Positions 1 through 8,806 are shown, counted from the first letter of the stretch. The stretch: 64,000 bases of DNA from Petrimonas sulfuriphila (GCF_051201015.1 NZ_JBPEHI010000009.1), one strand, 5' to 3'. Numbers and translations are program-made. Notes: generated by a model not told the origin, from the letters alone.

Positions 1-815
1 TGAAGGAAAAGCTTGTTTACGGCAATGAGGGGAATTACGCCGGGCAATATCGTCCGCGAATTGGCGATGAGATTGAAGTCCGCGCATCGGCTCCGGGTTT
101 CGAAGCGGTAAAAGCGAAAACCGGGATTCCGCAGGCTCCGGTGTTTGAATTGGCGGATTCTACCCTTACGCATACGGTAAAAGATGTTTCCAGCCAATTC
201 ACCGATGATCCGGGGTATACATTTAAGCAATGGGAGCATGTTAACAAGATCCGCTTACGCTTAAAAGAGGAAAAGAACGAGGAGAATTTTTATTTTATCA
301 AAGCCGAACACAATTTGTACGATAAGGATAAGTCCATCGGAAAAGAGTTGCAAAAGGTAGAGTTGAGCAAAGTGTTGAAAGGAAACATTTCGGATACGGG
401 TAACCCGCTCGAAGAAGTTTTGTGGGGAGAAGAAGATTCCGGTTATAAAAGGCAACTGGAGAATATTTTTTCCGATGCATTGGTGAACGGAAGAGAGCTG
501 TTTTTTAATTTTGAATACTATGAGAACCTCAAAACCGTCATGAAAAGGCCAAATGGAAACGAAGAAATCATCAATGCCGGTGGTCCTTTCACGAAAGAAT
601 ATGTTATCGCCTTATCCAGCATGTCTCCCGATTATTATCATTTTGTGGTTTCTGCCGCCAAAGCGTATAATGTGGATGAAAACCCTTTTGTGGAGCCAGT
701 ACAAGTACGGACAAACGTGGAAAACGGATTGGGGATTTTAGGTGCATATACCACCAGCCGTTTTGTTTTTCGATTCGAAAAATACACGGAGAGAGGCTAT
801 TCAATACAGTGGTAG
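1..815 (+). CDS. DUF4249-type outer-membrane-associated protein, C-terminal part
   Basis: This is a partial gene whose 5' end lies before the window; the open frame runs from base 3 without a stop to TAG at 813-815. The C-terminus contains the block NPFVEPVQVRTNVENGLGIL followed by GAY, which I recognise as the end of the DUF4249 family. DUF4249 proteins are Bacteroidota lipoproteins usually encoded directly after a TonB-dependent receptor, and their function is not established. The N-terminal signal sequence is outside the window, so lipidation cannot be seen. The gene converges on the TonB receptor that ends at 877. No enzymatic motif is visible. Confidence 0.75.
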   Translation, partial: KEKLVYGNEGNYAGQYRPRIGDEIEVRASAPGFEAVKAKTGIPQAPVFELADSTLTHTVKDVSSQFTDDPGYTFKQWEHVNKIRLRLKEEKNEENFYFIKAEHNLYDKDKSIGKELQKVELSKVLKGNISDTGNPLEEVLWGEEDSGYKRQLENIFSDALVNGRELFFNFEYYENLKTVMKRPNGNEEIINAGGPFTKEYVIALSSMSPDYYHFVVSAAKAYNVDENPFVEPVQVRTNVENGLGILGAYTTSRFVFRFEKYTERGYSIQW

Positions 816-831
816 GTCTGATCGAAACCTA

Positions 832-860
832 AACTCCAGGAGTTGTAATTTCCTGGAGTT
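832..860. terminator. Hairpin between convergent genes, possible bidirectional terminator
   Basis: A perfect 10-bp inverted repeat (aactccagga at 832-841 and its complement at 851-860) with a 9-nt loop lies between two convergent genes that stop at 815 and 877. There is no clear U-tract on either side, so it is a weak intrinsic terminator candidate; its position is the main support. Confidence 0.5.
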
Positions 861-876
861 CAGAATTCAATATGTT

Positions 877-3252
877 TCAAAGCGTTAGTTTTATCCCTGC
901 AAACACGCTTCGCGGAGCTGATGGGCCGTAGATATAATCGGATGCCCTTCCTGCACCGGTATCGAAATCTTTTTGATAGGCATTGAAAATGTTCTGCACT
1001 CCCGCGTTCAATTGCAGCGTGGAATACTCGAGGACGGGAATGTCGTAAGACAATTTTGTATGCAACTCAAAAAAAGAATTTACCCTTTCAATTTTATTTT
1101 CCGATGCAAACCGGTCTTTGGCAGGGTCGCCTTCCCCTTTCACGTGGGGCACGTACATCCGCCCGGTATAGTTTCCCGAAAGCGTTGCTGAAAAGCGGGT
1201 CGCCGGTTTCCACGTGGTGACGAAATACCCGTAAGTATCGGGAGTGCGCATGAACTCGCGATACCCGCCTACACCTTCTATCGGTTCCTGGGCCTGGTCA
1301 AACAAGCTTTTCTGAAACGTTACCCCCAGTTGCAGATCCAACAGGCGGCCGTATGCCATTCTTCCTTCCAGGTTTATGCCGTATACTTTCGCGTTTTCAC
1401 CTTTGGCATTTACCACCAGTTTTTGTCCTTCCACCTCCGGGTCGTCAATGGCAGTAATCTTATTTTTCAAGTGCGTGAAAAAACCTTCCGCCAGTGCGTT
1501 TAACTGGAGGTTGTCCGTGGTGTGGTAAAAGTCAATCGAGCCACTCACGCTGCGTGAACGCTCTTCTTGCAGGTCTTTCGACAGGACACGAACGATGTGT
1601 TCTCCGCCGGCAATGTCTACGTGTAGATCTTCATCAAAATACTGCGGCGCGCGGAATCCTTCGCTATACGACAGGCGGAAGTTGACTTTCCCGTTTGGGT
1701 TATAACGGATGTTTGCCCTGGGACTGAAAATAGCCGATTTTACCAGCGAGTGCTTGTCGAGGCGGCCGCCCAGAAGAATGCTCCACCTGTCGTCTTTCCA
1801 TTCATTTTGTAGAAAACCGCTCGCGGTATGGGTTTTCTGATCCACATCGTGGGTGCGGTATCCGCTTACGTCGGTCAGTGTATTGTTCAGGTACTCGGCT
1901 CCGGCAGTCAGCTCGGCAGGCATAAACAAAAGATGGTCCATGCTTCGGGTATATTGTCCACCCAGATGATGGATCAATTCGGTGGAACGCCCGAACGAGC
2001 CTAACCGGTTGTTCAGGTTGTCGATCACTTCCTGGTTTTGGTTTGACCCGGGTATTACTTCCACCGGGTCGCCCCCGCCATAATAGCTTTTGCGAAGGGT
2101 GTGCTGAGCCGAAGCGTAGAGGTTGAACTTGTTTTTCATATCTGCCGAATTTTGCACATAATTGATGCCTCCTCCGTTGATATAGTGTTCCAGTTGTTCG
2201 GTAATTTTTGACTGGAACGGTTGCAGCTTGAGGCTGTCGCCTCCGCGGCGGAACTCATGCATGTTGTGGTACTCTATGGAAAGTTTGGAGTATAGCCCTG
2301 TTTTCAGGAACGACCGGAAGCCAAACGATCGGTTTTTGAGCATGGGCATCTCGGTAAAACTGTCACCGTCGTGATCATAACCTTGGCGGTCGCGGTTTTG
2401 CCCGTAGAGCATGATTCCCGCTTTCCGGTTTTCGGTAAGGATCGATGCGTTGAACATTGTATTGTTTTCCGCAGCTTTCCCGTTGATGGACGAGAACATG
2501 TGGACAATATCCCCGCTGTTGCGGGAAGGTTCTTTCGTTATCACGTTAATAACACCGCCGATGGCTGACGAACCGAACAGTGCGGACCCTCCCCCGCGAA
2601 TTACTTCAATCCGGTCGATCATGTTGGAGGGAATCTGTTCCAGCCCGTAAACACCGGTCAATGCACCATAAATGGGGCGGGAGTCAATGAGTATCTGCGA
2701 GTAAGCCCCCTCAAGGCCATTGATCCTCACCTGTGAGAAACCACAGTTCTGGCAATTGTCTTCCACGCGTAAGCCGGGCTGGAAATTCAATGCTTGTGCC
2801 AGGCTTTTCGAGTTGGTGGCTTCCAGCATCTTTATATCTACCACGCTCACCAACGAGGGGGCCAACATCCGGTTGGTTTCGTTCCGGTTGGCCGACACCA
2901 CCACGGCGTTGAGCGGGATGCTTTCTTCTTCCATCTCGAAATCGATCTCCTGGGTGGTGTTGGCTATGATCTTCACCTCTTTCGTGATGGTTTTATACCC
3001 GATCATTTTTACTTCGAGTGTGAAATTGCCCGTTGGCAGGTTTTTCAGGAAGTAGTGTCCCGTTGCATCGGTTGTTGTTCCAAGGGTAGTGCCTTTCAGC
3101 TGTACAGTAACGTACGGCAAGTGCTCTTTTGTGTTTTTGTCCAACACATGTCCGAAGATGTTTGCGTCAGTTTTATAGGGTTCGTTTCCCTTTGCCTGTC
3201 TCCATATAAAAAGAGTGGATAGGCATAGAAGGAGTATGTATCTTTTTTTCAT
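877..3252 (-). CDS. TonB-dependent outer membrane receptor with carboxypeptidase-like N-domain
   Basis: The product is a 791-residue outer membrane receptor. In order: a signal peptide (MKKRYILLLCLSTLFIW), a carboxypeptidase-D regulatory-like beta-sandwich at about residues 30-115, a plug domain carrying VRINGLEG and RIEVIRGGGSALFGSSAIGG, and a beta-barrel ending in an aromatic-rich strand (FAGIKLTL). I chose the start at 3252 because it begins directly at the signal peptide; in-frame ATGs exist upstream (3282, 3330). The plug has a CxxC element (DNCQNCGF) that may bind metal or form a disulfide. The histidine-rich membrane protein encoded just upstream on the same strand suggests a metal or metal-chelate substrate. 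That is inference; vitamin B12 or haem cannot be excluded. Confidence 0.85.
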   Translation of the reverse strand: MKKRYILLLCLSTLFIWRQAKGNEPYKTDANIFGHVLDKNTKEHLPYVTVQLKGTTLGTTTDATGHYFLKNLPTGNFTLEVKMIGYKTITKEVKIIANTTQEIDFEMEEESIPLNAVVVSANRNETNRMLAPSLVSVVDIKMLEATNSKSLAQALNFQPGLRVEDNCQNCGFSQVRINGLEGAYSQILIDSRPIYGALTGVYGLEQIPSNMIDRIEVIRGGGSALFGSSAIGGVINVITKEPSRNSGDIVHMFSSINGKAAENNTMFNASILTENRKAGIMLYGQNRDRQGYDHDGDSFTEMPMLKNRSFGFRSFLKTGLYSKLSIEYHNMHEFRRGGDSLKLQPFQSKITEQLEHYINGGGINYVQNSADMKNKFNLYASAQHTLRKSYYGGGDPVEVIPGSNQNQEVIDNLNNRLGSFGRSTELIHHLGGQYTRSMDHLLFMPAELTAGAEYLNNTLTDVSGYRTHDVDQKTHTASGFLQNEWKDDRWSILLGGRLDKHSLVKSAIFSPRANIRYNPNGKVNFRLSYSEGFRAPQYFDEDLHVDIAGGEHIVRVLSKDLQEERSRSVSGSIDFYHTTDNLQLNALAEGFFTHLKNKITAIDDPEVEGQKLVVNAKGENAKVYGINLEGRMAYGRLLDLQLGVTFQKSLFDQAQEPIEGVGGYREFMRTPDTYGYFVTTWKPATRFSATLSGNYTGRMYVPHVKGEGDPAKDRFASENKIERVNSFFELHTKLSYDIPVLEYSTLQLNAGVQNIFNAYQKDFDTGAGRASDYIYGPSAPRSVFAGIKLTL

Positions 3253-3384
3253 AAGAATGCTATTTATTTCTACTTTCTTCATGCTGTTTTTCGCGTTCAA
3301 ATCTATCCAAAAATAGACCTGAAACAGCACATGAAAAAAATCAAAACAGTTTTTTAGTTGGTTTTATTGTAATTTGAAAATTTC

Positions 3385-3408
3385 CGTGGCTGCCTACATG
3401 TCGCCACG
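3385..3408 (-). other. Small hairpin between the His-rich gene and the TonB receptor gene
   Basis: An inverted repeat cgtggc/gccacg (3385-3390 and 3403-3408) with a 12-nt loop lies in the 224-bp space between two same-strand genes. On the minus strand it is followed by gaaatttt, too weak to call a terminator. It might reduce read-through from the small gene into the receptor gene. I see no good minus-strand -7 box between the two genes, so co-transcription is likely. Confidence 0.3.
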
Positions 3409-3476
3409 CATAAAAGATCTTGCCCGTTGTGAAAACGGACACGATTCAGAGACTGTTTCTTAAAAACAGGAGAAAA

Positions 3477-3827
3477 TCAAGCTGCGGGAGGAGCTCTGAG
3501 GAGAGTCGGGGTTTGATTTTTAACAGGATGTAATCCTTCGTAAAGTATAGTATAGTTAATGAACGAGGATTTGGACAGTCCGGACAAATCGAAGTCGGGA
3601 ATAATGTCCGATGTTATTGGCGTGTGGTAAAAATGGGCAAGAAGGAAAAGTTGATTTTCTGTATGTGTATGCTGCGCTTTCCCATCCGTTTTAAAAGGAT
3701 GGGAATGGATATACGTAATTCGGTTAATGACATGGGTATGAGTGAAAAACAAAATACCGGTAACATAACTTGCGAACAAGACAAGCAGAAACCATTTTTT
3801 CGCAATATGTCGGTTGCCTTTTCCCAT
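3477..3827 (-). CDS. Small histidine-rich membrane protein beside TonB receptor
   Basis: A 116-residue protein with one N-terminal hydrophobic segment (WFLLVLFASYVTGILFF, about residues 12-28) followed by a histidine-rich stretch containing HTHV, HSHP and HTHTE. The His-x-His spacing is typical of transition-metal binding. I do not recognise a named family but recall similar small proteins beside TonB receptors in Bacteroidota genomes. The start at 3827 is chosen because a promoter box TATCTTTG lies at 3842-3835, seven bases before this ATG; the in-frame ATG at 3845 lies upstream of that box. It precedes the TonB receptor on the same strand and may supply or sense the metal the receptor imports (inference). 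Confidence 0.6.
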   Translation of the reverse strand: MGKGNRHIAKKWFLLVLFASYVTGILFFTHTHVINRITYIHSHPFKTDGKAQHTHTENQLFLLAHFYHTPITSDIIPDFDLSGLSKSSFINYTILYEGLHPVKNQTPTLLRAPPAA

Positions 3828-3834
3828 ATCCACG

Positions 3835-3842
3835 CAAAGATA
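3835..3842 (-). promoter_or_regulatory. -7 promoter box for the His-rich gene, near-leaderless
   Basis: TATCTTTG on the minus strand fits the Bacteroidota -7 consensus TAnnTTTG. The ATG follows after only seven bases (cgtggat), so the transcript would start at or next to the start codon. No convincing -33 element was found. Confidence 0.5.
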
Positions 3843-3920
3843 CACTTTTTTAATTTATTCGACAAGTACTATATAGAATATTTCTAAATAACAACCGTTT
3901 CTCTTTTCGTAATCTTTTGT

Positions 3921-3928
3921 TACCTTTG
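3921..3928 (+). promoter_or_regulatory. -7 promoter box for the HD-domain gene, near-leaderless
   Basis: TACCTTTG at 3921-3928 matches TAnnTTTG, and the ATG at 3936 follows after seven bases (caaactt). Transcription in this phylum usually begins five to eight bases after the TTTG, so the message would be leaderless or nearly so. It has the same geometry as the divergent promoter at 3842-3835. Confidence 0.55.
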
Positions 3929-3935
3929 CAAACTT

Positions 3936-4472
3936 ATGTATCCGCTCGAAATTATCCTCAAATATTACAAACCGGGAACAAGGTTATACGACATTTATAT
4001 ATCTCACGTTTCCGATGTAACCGGCAAGGCGCTGCATGTCGCACAAAAGCATCCTGAGCTGGCAATAGATGTGAAATTTCTTGAAGAAGCAGCCATGTTG
4101 CACGACATTGGCATCTTCAAAACCCGGGCACCGAATATTGCCTGCGAGGGGAGCTTGCCGTACATTTGTCACGGCTATTTAGGCAGGGAATTGCTTACCA
4201 TGGAAGGGTTTCCCAGACACGGAATGGTGTGTGAACGGCACACAGGGACAGGATTGAGTTTGGAAGCCATCATCCAGAAAAAATTACCTGTTCCGCACAG
4301 GGACATGCGTCCTAAAAGCCTGGAGGAAAAAATCATCTGTTTCGCCGATAAATTTTTCTCGAAATCTCAATTGGGAAAAGAGAAACCCTTGAAAAAAATC
4401 CGGGAGAGCCTCAAGAATCACGGTACTCATCAGGTAGAGACATTTGATGAGTGGTGCGAGTTGTTTCTGTAA
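3936..4472 (+). CDS. HD-domain phosphohydrolase-like protein
   Basis: A 178-residue protein of the HD superfamily. The metal-binding signature is visible as H in DIYISHVSD (about residue 24), MLHDIG (about residues 67-72), and further histidines in YICHGYLG and VCERHTG. The compact single-domain layout and the HDIG-type core indicate a metal-dependent phosphohydrolase acting on a nucleotide or small phosphate ester; the substrate is unknown. It resembles the uncharacterised HD proteins of the TIGR00295 type. It is a single plus-strand gene between the divergent His-rich gene and grpE-dnaJ, and the promoter geometry predicts a leaderless mRNA. Confidence 0.75.
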   Translation: MYPLEIILKYYKPGTRLYDIYISHVSDVTGKALHVAQKHPELAIDVKFLEEAAMLHDIGIFKTRAPNIACEGSLPYICHGYLGRELLTMEGFPRHGMVCERHTGTGLSLEAIIQKKLPVPHRDMRPKSLEEKIICFADKFFSKSQLGKEKPLKKIRESLKNHGTHQVETFDEWCELFL

Positions 4473-4556
4473 TAGTTTGGCAAACTATTTGCAGTGATGA
4501 AGTCTGAACGATCAAGATTTTTTTATTGCTGAAAGGCAGACACATATATTTTTTAG

Positions 4557-5147
4557 ATGATTATGAAGAAAAATAACGACTATACCGGCCCGGAAGAATT
4601 GTACGAAGACGATATGAACCTGGAGCCGGCCCGGGAGGATAAAGAGGAGGTTGAAGAACAGAAGGCCAATGTTGAAGACAATTTGTCAGATGAGGCCGAC
4701 CCTGTAGAAGAACTACAGGTGAAATACGATGACTTGAACGATAACTATTTACGCCTTCATGCCGAGTTCGATAATTTCCGCAAGCGGACCCTGAAGGAAA
4801 AGGCCGACATTATCAAAAGCGGGGGAGAACGTGTACTTACGGACATGCTTCCTTTTGCCGATGATTTCGAACGTGCACTGCAAGCTCTTCATACGGCGGA
4901 AGACAAGGAGGCTATGGTGGAAGGAATGGATTTGATTTATTCGAAATTCCTGAATTTCCTGAATCAACACGGTGTAAAAGAAATTGAGGCCCTTGGACAG
5001 CCTTTTGATGCCGACAAGTTTGAAGCTATAACAACTGTCCCTGTTCAGGATAAATCGCAAAAAGGAGTGATCATCGATTGCGTGCAAAAAGGTTATCAGC
5101 TGAACGATAAAATTATCCGTTATCCGAAGGTAATTGTGGGGGAATAA
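4557..5147 (+). CDS. grpE: GrpE nucleotide exchange factor
   Basis: GrpE (196 residues) releases ADP from DnaK and works with DnaJ in protein folding and heat-shock recovery. The acidic disordered N-terminus (residues 1-55), a long coiled coil with LRLHAEFDNFRKRTLKEK (about residues 65-85), and a C-terminal beta domain ending IRYPKVIVGE are all characteristic. The translation could also begin at the second ATG (4563), since both read MKKNNDY. It lies one base before dnaJ, so the two are co-transcribed and probably translationally coupled. dnaK is not in the window. I see no CIRCE-type operator upstream. Confidence 0.95.
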   Translation: MIMKKNNDYTGPEELYEDDMNLEPAREDKEEVEEQKANVEDNLSDEADPVEELQVKYDDLNDNYLRLHAEFDNFRKRTLKEKADIIKSGGERVLTDMLPFADDFERALQALHTAEDKEAMVEGMDLIYSKFLNFLNQHGVKEIEALGQPFDADKFEAITTVPVQDKSQKGVIIDCVQKGYQLNDKIIRYPKVIVGE

Positions 5148-5148
5148 G

Positions 5149-6300
5149 ATGGCAACGAAAAGAGATTATTACGAAGTACTGGAAGTTTCAAAAACGGCTA
5201 CAGCTGAAGAGATAAAAAAAGCCTATCGCAAAAAAGCCATTCAATTCCACCCCGATAAAAATCCGGGAGATGCTACAGCCGAAGAGAAATTCAAAGAAGC
5301 TGCCGAAGCCTACGAAGTACTCAGCGATCAGAACAAGCGTGCCCGTTACGACCAGTTTGGCCACGCAGGAATGGGAGGTGCTGCATCGGGTGGTGGCTTT
5401 GGGGGCGGAATGTCGATGGAGGATATTTTCTCTCAGTTTGGCGATATCTTTGGCGGTCATTTTGGCGGATTCGGCGGGTTCGGCGGATTTGGCAGGCCGG
5501 GTAGGCGTACCAACCGCGGCTCCGACCTTCGGGTAAAGGTGAAACTAGACCTGAAGGAGATTCTTAATGGGGTTGAAAAGAAGATAAAGGTGAAAAAATA
5601 TGTGGCCTGTTCGCACTGCAACGGCAACGGTTCGGAAAACGGAGATTCTGTTTCCAGCTGTTCAACCTGTAACGGAAGTGGTGTAGTAACCCGCGTTCAG
5701 AACACTATTCTCGGACAGATGCAAACCACAACAACCTGTCCTTCCTGCAATGGCGAAGGAAAGACAATTTCCAAGAAGTGTGCGTATTGCAACGGCGACG
5801 GAATTGTTCTCGACGAGGAAGTGATCTCCATCAAAATCCCAGCCGGTGTGGAAGAAGGAATGCAGCTGTCTATGTCGGGGAAAGGGAATGCAGCCCGTCG
5901 AGGAGGCGTTAACGGTGATTTACTTATTTTGGTGGAGGAAGAGGAAGATCCGGACTTGATCCGAGATCACAACGATGTGATATATAACCTCTTTGTGAGT
6001 TTCCCAACGGCCGCATTGGGTGGAACGGTTGAGGTTCCCACCATTGAAGGTGTAGCCAAAGTGAAAATCGATCCCGGAACCCAGCCGGGTAAAGTGCTAC
6101 GCCTGCGTAACAAGGGGCTGCCGACAATAAATGGTTACGGTACCGGTGATGAGCTTATTAACGTGAATGTTTATATTCCCGAAAACCTGAGCGATGCCGA
6201 AAAGAAAAAAATAGAAGAGATGGATAAATCGCCCAACTTTGCCCCGTCGAAGTCGGCCAGGAAGAGTGTGTTCAATAAATTCCGGAAAATGTTCGATTAG
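5149..6300 (+). CDS. dnaJ: Chaperone protein DnaJ (Hsp40)
   Basis: DnaJ (383 residues) delivers unfolded substrates to DnaK and stimulates its ATPase. The order is a J domain with the HPD motif (FHPDKNPGD, about residues 32-40), a Gly/Phe-rich linker (about 72-120), a zinc-finger region with four CxxCxGxG repeats (CSHCNGNG, CSTCNGSG, CPSCNGEG, CAYCNGDG), and C-terminal substrate-binding beta domains. The start at 5149 (MATKRDYYEVL) is chosen over the in-frame ATG at 5134 because it is the conserved family start and leaves one base after the grpE stop. A strong terminator follows at 6338-6372. Confidence 0.97.
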   Translation: MATKRDYYEVLEVSKTATAEEIKKAYRKKAIQFHPDKNPGDATAEEKFKEAAEAYEVLSDQNKRARYDQFGHAGMGGAASGGGFGGGMSMEDIFSQFGDIFGGHFGGFGGFGGFGRPGRRTNRGSDLRVKVKLDLKEILNGVEKKIKVKKYVACSHCNGNGSENGDSVSSCSTCNGSGVVTRVQNTILGQMQTTTTCPSCNGEGKTISKKCAYCNGDGIVLDEEVISIKIPAGVEEGMQLSMSGKGNAARRGGVNGDLLILVEEEEDPDLIRDHNDVIYNLFVSFPTAALGGTVEVPTIEGVAKVKIDPGTQPGKVLRLRNKGLPTINGYGTGDELINVNVYIPENLSDAEKKKIEEMDKSPNFAPSKSARKSVFNKFRKMFD

Positions 6301-6337
6301 GAACAGAATTTTCACAATTACATATCCGATAAAGCAG

Positions 6338-6372
6338 CAGCAGGCCTAAAAGGTTTGCCTGCTGTTTTTTTT
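6338..6372 (+). terminator. Intrinsic terminator of grpE-dnaJ
   Basis: An 8-bp stem (cagcaggc at 6338-6345 with gcctgctg at 6357-6364) is followed directly by eight T residues. It lies 38 bp after the dnaJ stop. Confidence 0.85.
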
Positions 6373-6506
6373 AAATAACAGCTTGAATTGTTAAAACAAC
6401 GACGAAAAAAGCTTAAACTGAAACAAAATGGGAGGGAAATGCGTTGAAATGTTATAAATAATAAATATTTTTTATTTATTTGTGATTGTTAAAAATCCAG
6501 CTTAGT

Positions 6507-8411
6507 ATGAGTAGTTATTCCATCAAATCCTTAGAACACTATTTTAAGGTGTATCGGCAGTCGGTCCGTAAACCGAAGAAATTCTGGAGTAAGATAGCAG
6601 AGAACAATTTCACCTGGTACCGGAAATGGGATAAAGTGGTGGAGTATGACATGGAGAGAGCGGAATTCACCTGGTTTAAGAATGCCAAGCTCAACATTAC
6701 CAAGAATTGCATCGATCGGCACTTGGCTAACAAAGGGGATCAGTCTGCCATCATCTTCGAGCCCAATGACCCCAACGAACCGGCCCAACATTTTACCTAC
6801 AGCCAGCTCTATGCTGAGGTGTCCAAGATGGCCAATGTGCTTAGAGCCCAAGGGGTGGAGAAGGGCGATCGGGTATGCATCTACCTGCCCATGGTCCCTG
6901 AACTGGCATTCAGTGTGTTGGCCTGTGCGCGCATCGGGGCAATACACTCCGTTGTTTTCGCCGGCTTTTCGGCCAACGCGCTCGCCACACGCATCAATGA
7001 TTCTACCTGTAAGCTCCTGATCACGGCGGACGGAGGCTATCGCGGATCGAAGACCATAGACCTTAAACGGATCGTGGACGAAGCCCTCCATAAATCGCCT
7101 ACCGTTGAGAAAGTGCTGGTGGTAAAGCGTACCCATCAGGAGATTGAAATGAGAGAGGGGCGGGATCTTTGGTTGCAGCCACTGCTGGACGAAGCGCCTC
7201 CTACCAGTAGGGCAGAGATGATGGACGCTGAAGATCCCCTGTTCATCCTGTATACTTCCGGATCTACCGGGAAGCCCAAGGGGATGGTGCATACTACAGC
7301 AGGTTACATGGTTTACACGGCGTACACATTCAAGAATATCTTTCAATACAATGAAGGCGACGTCTACTGGTGTACCGCCGATATCGGCTGGGTTACCGGG
7401 CATTCCTACATCATCTATGGCCCCTTGCTAAATGGGGCTACCACAGTTATTTACGAGGGAACCCCTTCCTATCCCACTCACAGTCGTTTCTGGGAGGTGG
7501 TACAGAAACACCGGGTGAACCAGTTTTATACCGCTCCAACAGCGATCCGCTCCCTGGCCAGGGAGAAAATAGAATACATTCAGGAGTTCAGACTGGACTC
7601 GCTCAAGGTGATCGGTTCGGTGGGGGAGCCGATCAACGAGGAGGCATGGCACTGGTACAACGATCATGTGGGCAACAAGCGCTGCCCGCTCGTGGATACT
7701 TGGTGGCAAACGGAAACCGGAGGGATCCTGATCTCACCTATCCCTTTCGTGACACCTACCAAGCCGACTTACGCTTCTCTTCCCTTTCCCGGAATTCAAC
7801 CGGTCCTGATGGATGAGTTGCGAAACGAAATAGAACGGAACCAGCAGATCGGCCATCTCTGCATCCGCTATCCCTGGCCGGGCATGGCACGAACCATCTG
7901 GGGTGACCACCAGCGGTTCATCGATACCTACTTTACGGCGTTTCCCGGTAAATACTTCTCGGGCGATGGAGCGTTGCGTGATGAAGTGGGTTATTACCGC
8001 ATCACCGGAAGGGTCGACGATGTGATCATCGTCTCGGGGCACAACCTGGGTACCGCACCCATCGAGGATGCGATCAACGAGCACCAGACAGTAGCCGAGA
8101 GCGCTATCGTGGGATTTCCGCATGAGATCAAAGGCAATGCATTGTACGGTTTCGTAGTGCTCAAAGAAACCGGGTTGTGGCGTGACCGGCAAAACCTTAT
8201 GAAAGAGATCAATCAACTTATCTCCGACCAGATCGGCCCCATTGCTAAGCTGGATAAGATTCAGTTCGTAAGTGGATTACCAAAGACCCGTTCCGGAAAG
8301 ATCATGCGTCGCATCCTGCGAAAAATAGCCGTGGGCGAATCAGATTTCGGCGATATCACTACATTGATCAACCCTGAAATTGTGGAAGAGATAAAAAAAG
8401 GGCGGACATAA
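6507..8411 (+). CDS. acs: Acetyl-CoA synthetase (acetate--CoA ligase, AMP-forming)
   Basis: This 634-residue enzyme converts acetate, ATP and CoA to acetyl-CoA via acetyl-AMP in the cytoplasm. Seen motifs: the ANL P-loop YTSGSTGKPKG, the acetate-pocket segments GWVTGHSY and WWQTETGG (the Trp restricting the pocket to acetate), the hinge region GRVDDVIIVSGHNLG, and the C-terminal PKTRSGKIMRR whose lysine is the acetylation site in characterised Acs. The length fits the family. I start at 6507 (MSSYSIKSLEHYF); an in-frame ATG at 6486 would add seven residues of non-family sequence. It stands alone on the plus strand and converges with the efflux operon. A propionate-preferring relative is less likely because of the Trp. 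Confidence 0.9.
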   Translation: MSSYSIKSLEHYFKVYRQSVRKPKKFWSKIAENNFTWYRKWDKVVEYDMERAEFTWFKNAKLNITKNCIDRHLANKGDQSAIIFEPNDPNEPAQHFTYSQLYAEVSKMANVLRAQGVEKGDRVCIYLPMVPELAFSVLACARIGAIHSVVFAGFSANALATRINDSTCKLLITADGGYRGSKTIDLKRIVDEALHKSPTVEKVLVVKRTHQEIEMREGRDLWLQPLLDEAPPTSRAEMMDAEDPLFILYTSGSTGKPKGMVHTTAGYMVYTAYTFKNIFQYNEGDVYWCTADIGWVTGHSYIIYGPLLNGATTVIYEGTPSYPTHSRFWEVVQKHRVNQFYTAPTAIRSLAREKIEYIQEFRLDSLKVIGSVGEPINEEAWHWYNDHVGNKRCPLVDTWWQTETGGILISPIPFVTPTKPTYASLPFPGIQPVLMDELRNEIERNQQIGHLCIRYPWPGMARTIWGDHQRFIDTYFTAFPGKYFSGDGALRDEVGYYRITGRVDDVIIVSGHNLGTAPIEDAINEHQTVAESAIVGFPHEIKGNALYGFVVLKETGLWRDRQNLMKEINQLISDQIGPIAKLDKIQFVSGLPKTRSGKIMRRILRKIAVGESDFGDITTLINPEIVEEIKKGRT

Positions 8412-8419
8412 GGATGTCC
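8393..8419 (-). terminator. Possible minus-strand terminator of the RND operon
   Basis: On the minus strand a 6-bp stem (ggacat at 8404-8409 with atgtcc at 8414-8419, 4-nt loop) is followed by gccc and then seven T residues. It overlaps the acs stop codon and sits 5 bp beyond the stop of the PII-like gene. The GC spacer before the T run weakens it. Confidence 0.4.
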
Positions 8420-8423
8420 AGAA

Positions 8424-8741
8424 CTACTTTCCGTTTTCTGATTCCGTACAGGCCAGTATATCCCAGGAAAACAAGGCTATTCGCTCGCCGTTATTGAATG
8501 CGGACCGGTTCATCCTGTTTATTGTTTCGATCAATGAGGACACTTTGTTTTTATCGCTTTCCTGTATAAATACAGAGGAATTGTACCCGGGCCAAACTGC
8601 CGTGTTTAAACGTGGCAGGCTGTAGTTGCTTTTTGCCGTTACCTGTTCCATTACCTGGTAATCAGTAATCTCTTCTTCATCAAGCAAACTGGTAACAGTC
8701 TCTAGCATACTTACGTTGCATGTAATGTATATGAATTTCAT
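8424..8741 (-). CDS. Small PII-like protein associated with RND efflux operon
   Basis: A 105-residue soluble protein (starts MKFIYITCNVSMLETVTSLL) with alternating predicted strands and helices and the segment LNTAVWPGYNSSVFI. It resembles small ferredoxin-fold PII/CutA-like proteins (DUF3240-like) that I associate with Bacteroidota efflux systems; the T-loop and nucleotide sites of true PII are not recognisable. It is the last gene of the minus-strand RND operon, 65 bp after the permease, and converges with acs. A regulatory role in efflux is inference from position and fold similarity. The alternative is an uncharacterised protein of unknown function. Confidence 0.55.
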   Translation of the reverse strand: MKFIYITCNVSMLETVTSLLDEEEITDYQVMEQVTAKSNYSLPRLNTAVWPGYNSSVFIQESDKNKVSSLIETINRMNRSAFNNGERIALFSWDILACTESENGK

Positions 8742-8806
8742 TTTGATGTTGTTTTTGTTTTTTGTTAAACATGTTCTTTTCTAATCGGGCTTTCGCCTTT
8801 CCCCGT

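Noticed and set aside
4471..4489. 8-bp inverted repeat (aatagttt/aaactatt) right after the HD gene
   Set aside because: It is AT-rich, has a 3-nt loop and no T-tract, so I do not call it a terminator.
6531..7403. Minus-strand open frame of 290 codons opposite acs
   Set aside because: It is entirely antisense to acetyl-CoA synthetase and shows no recognisable domain.
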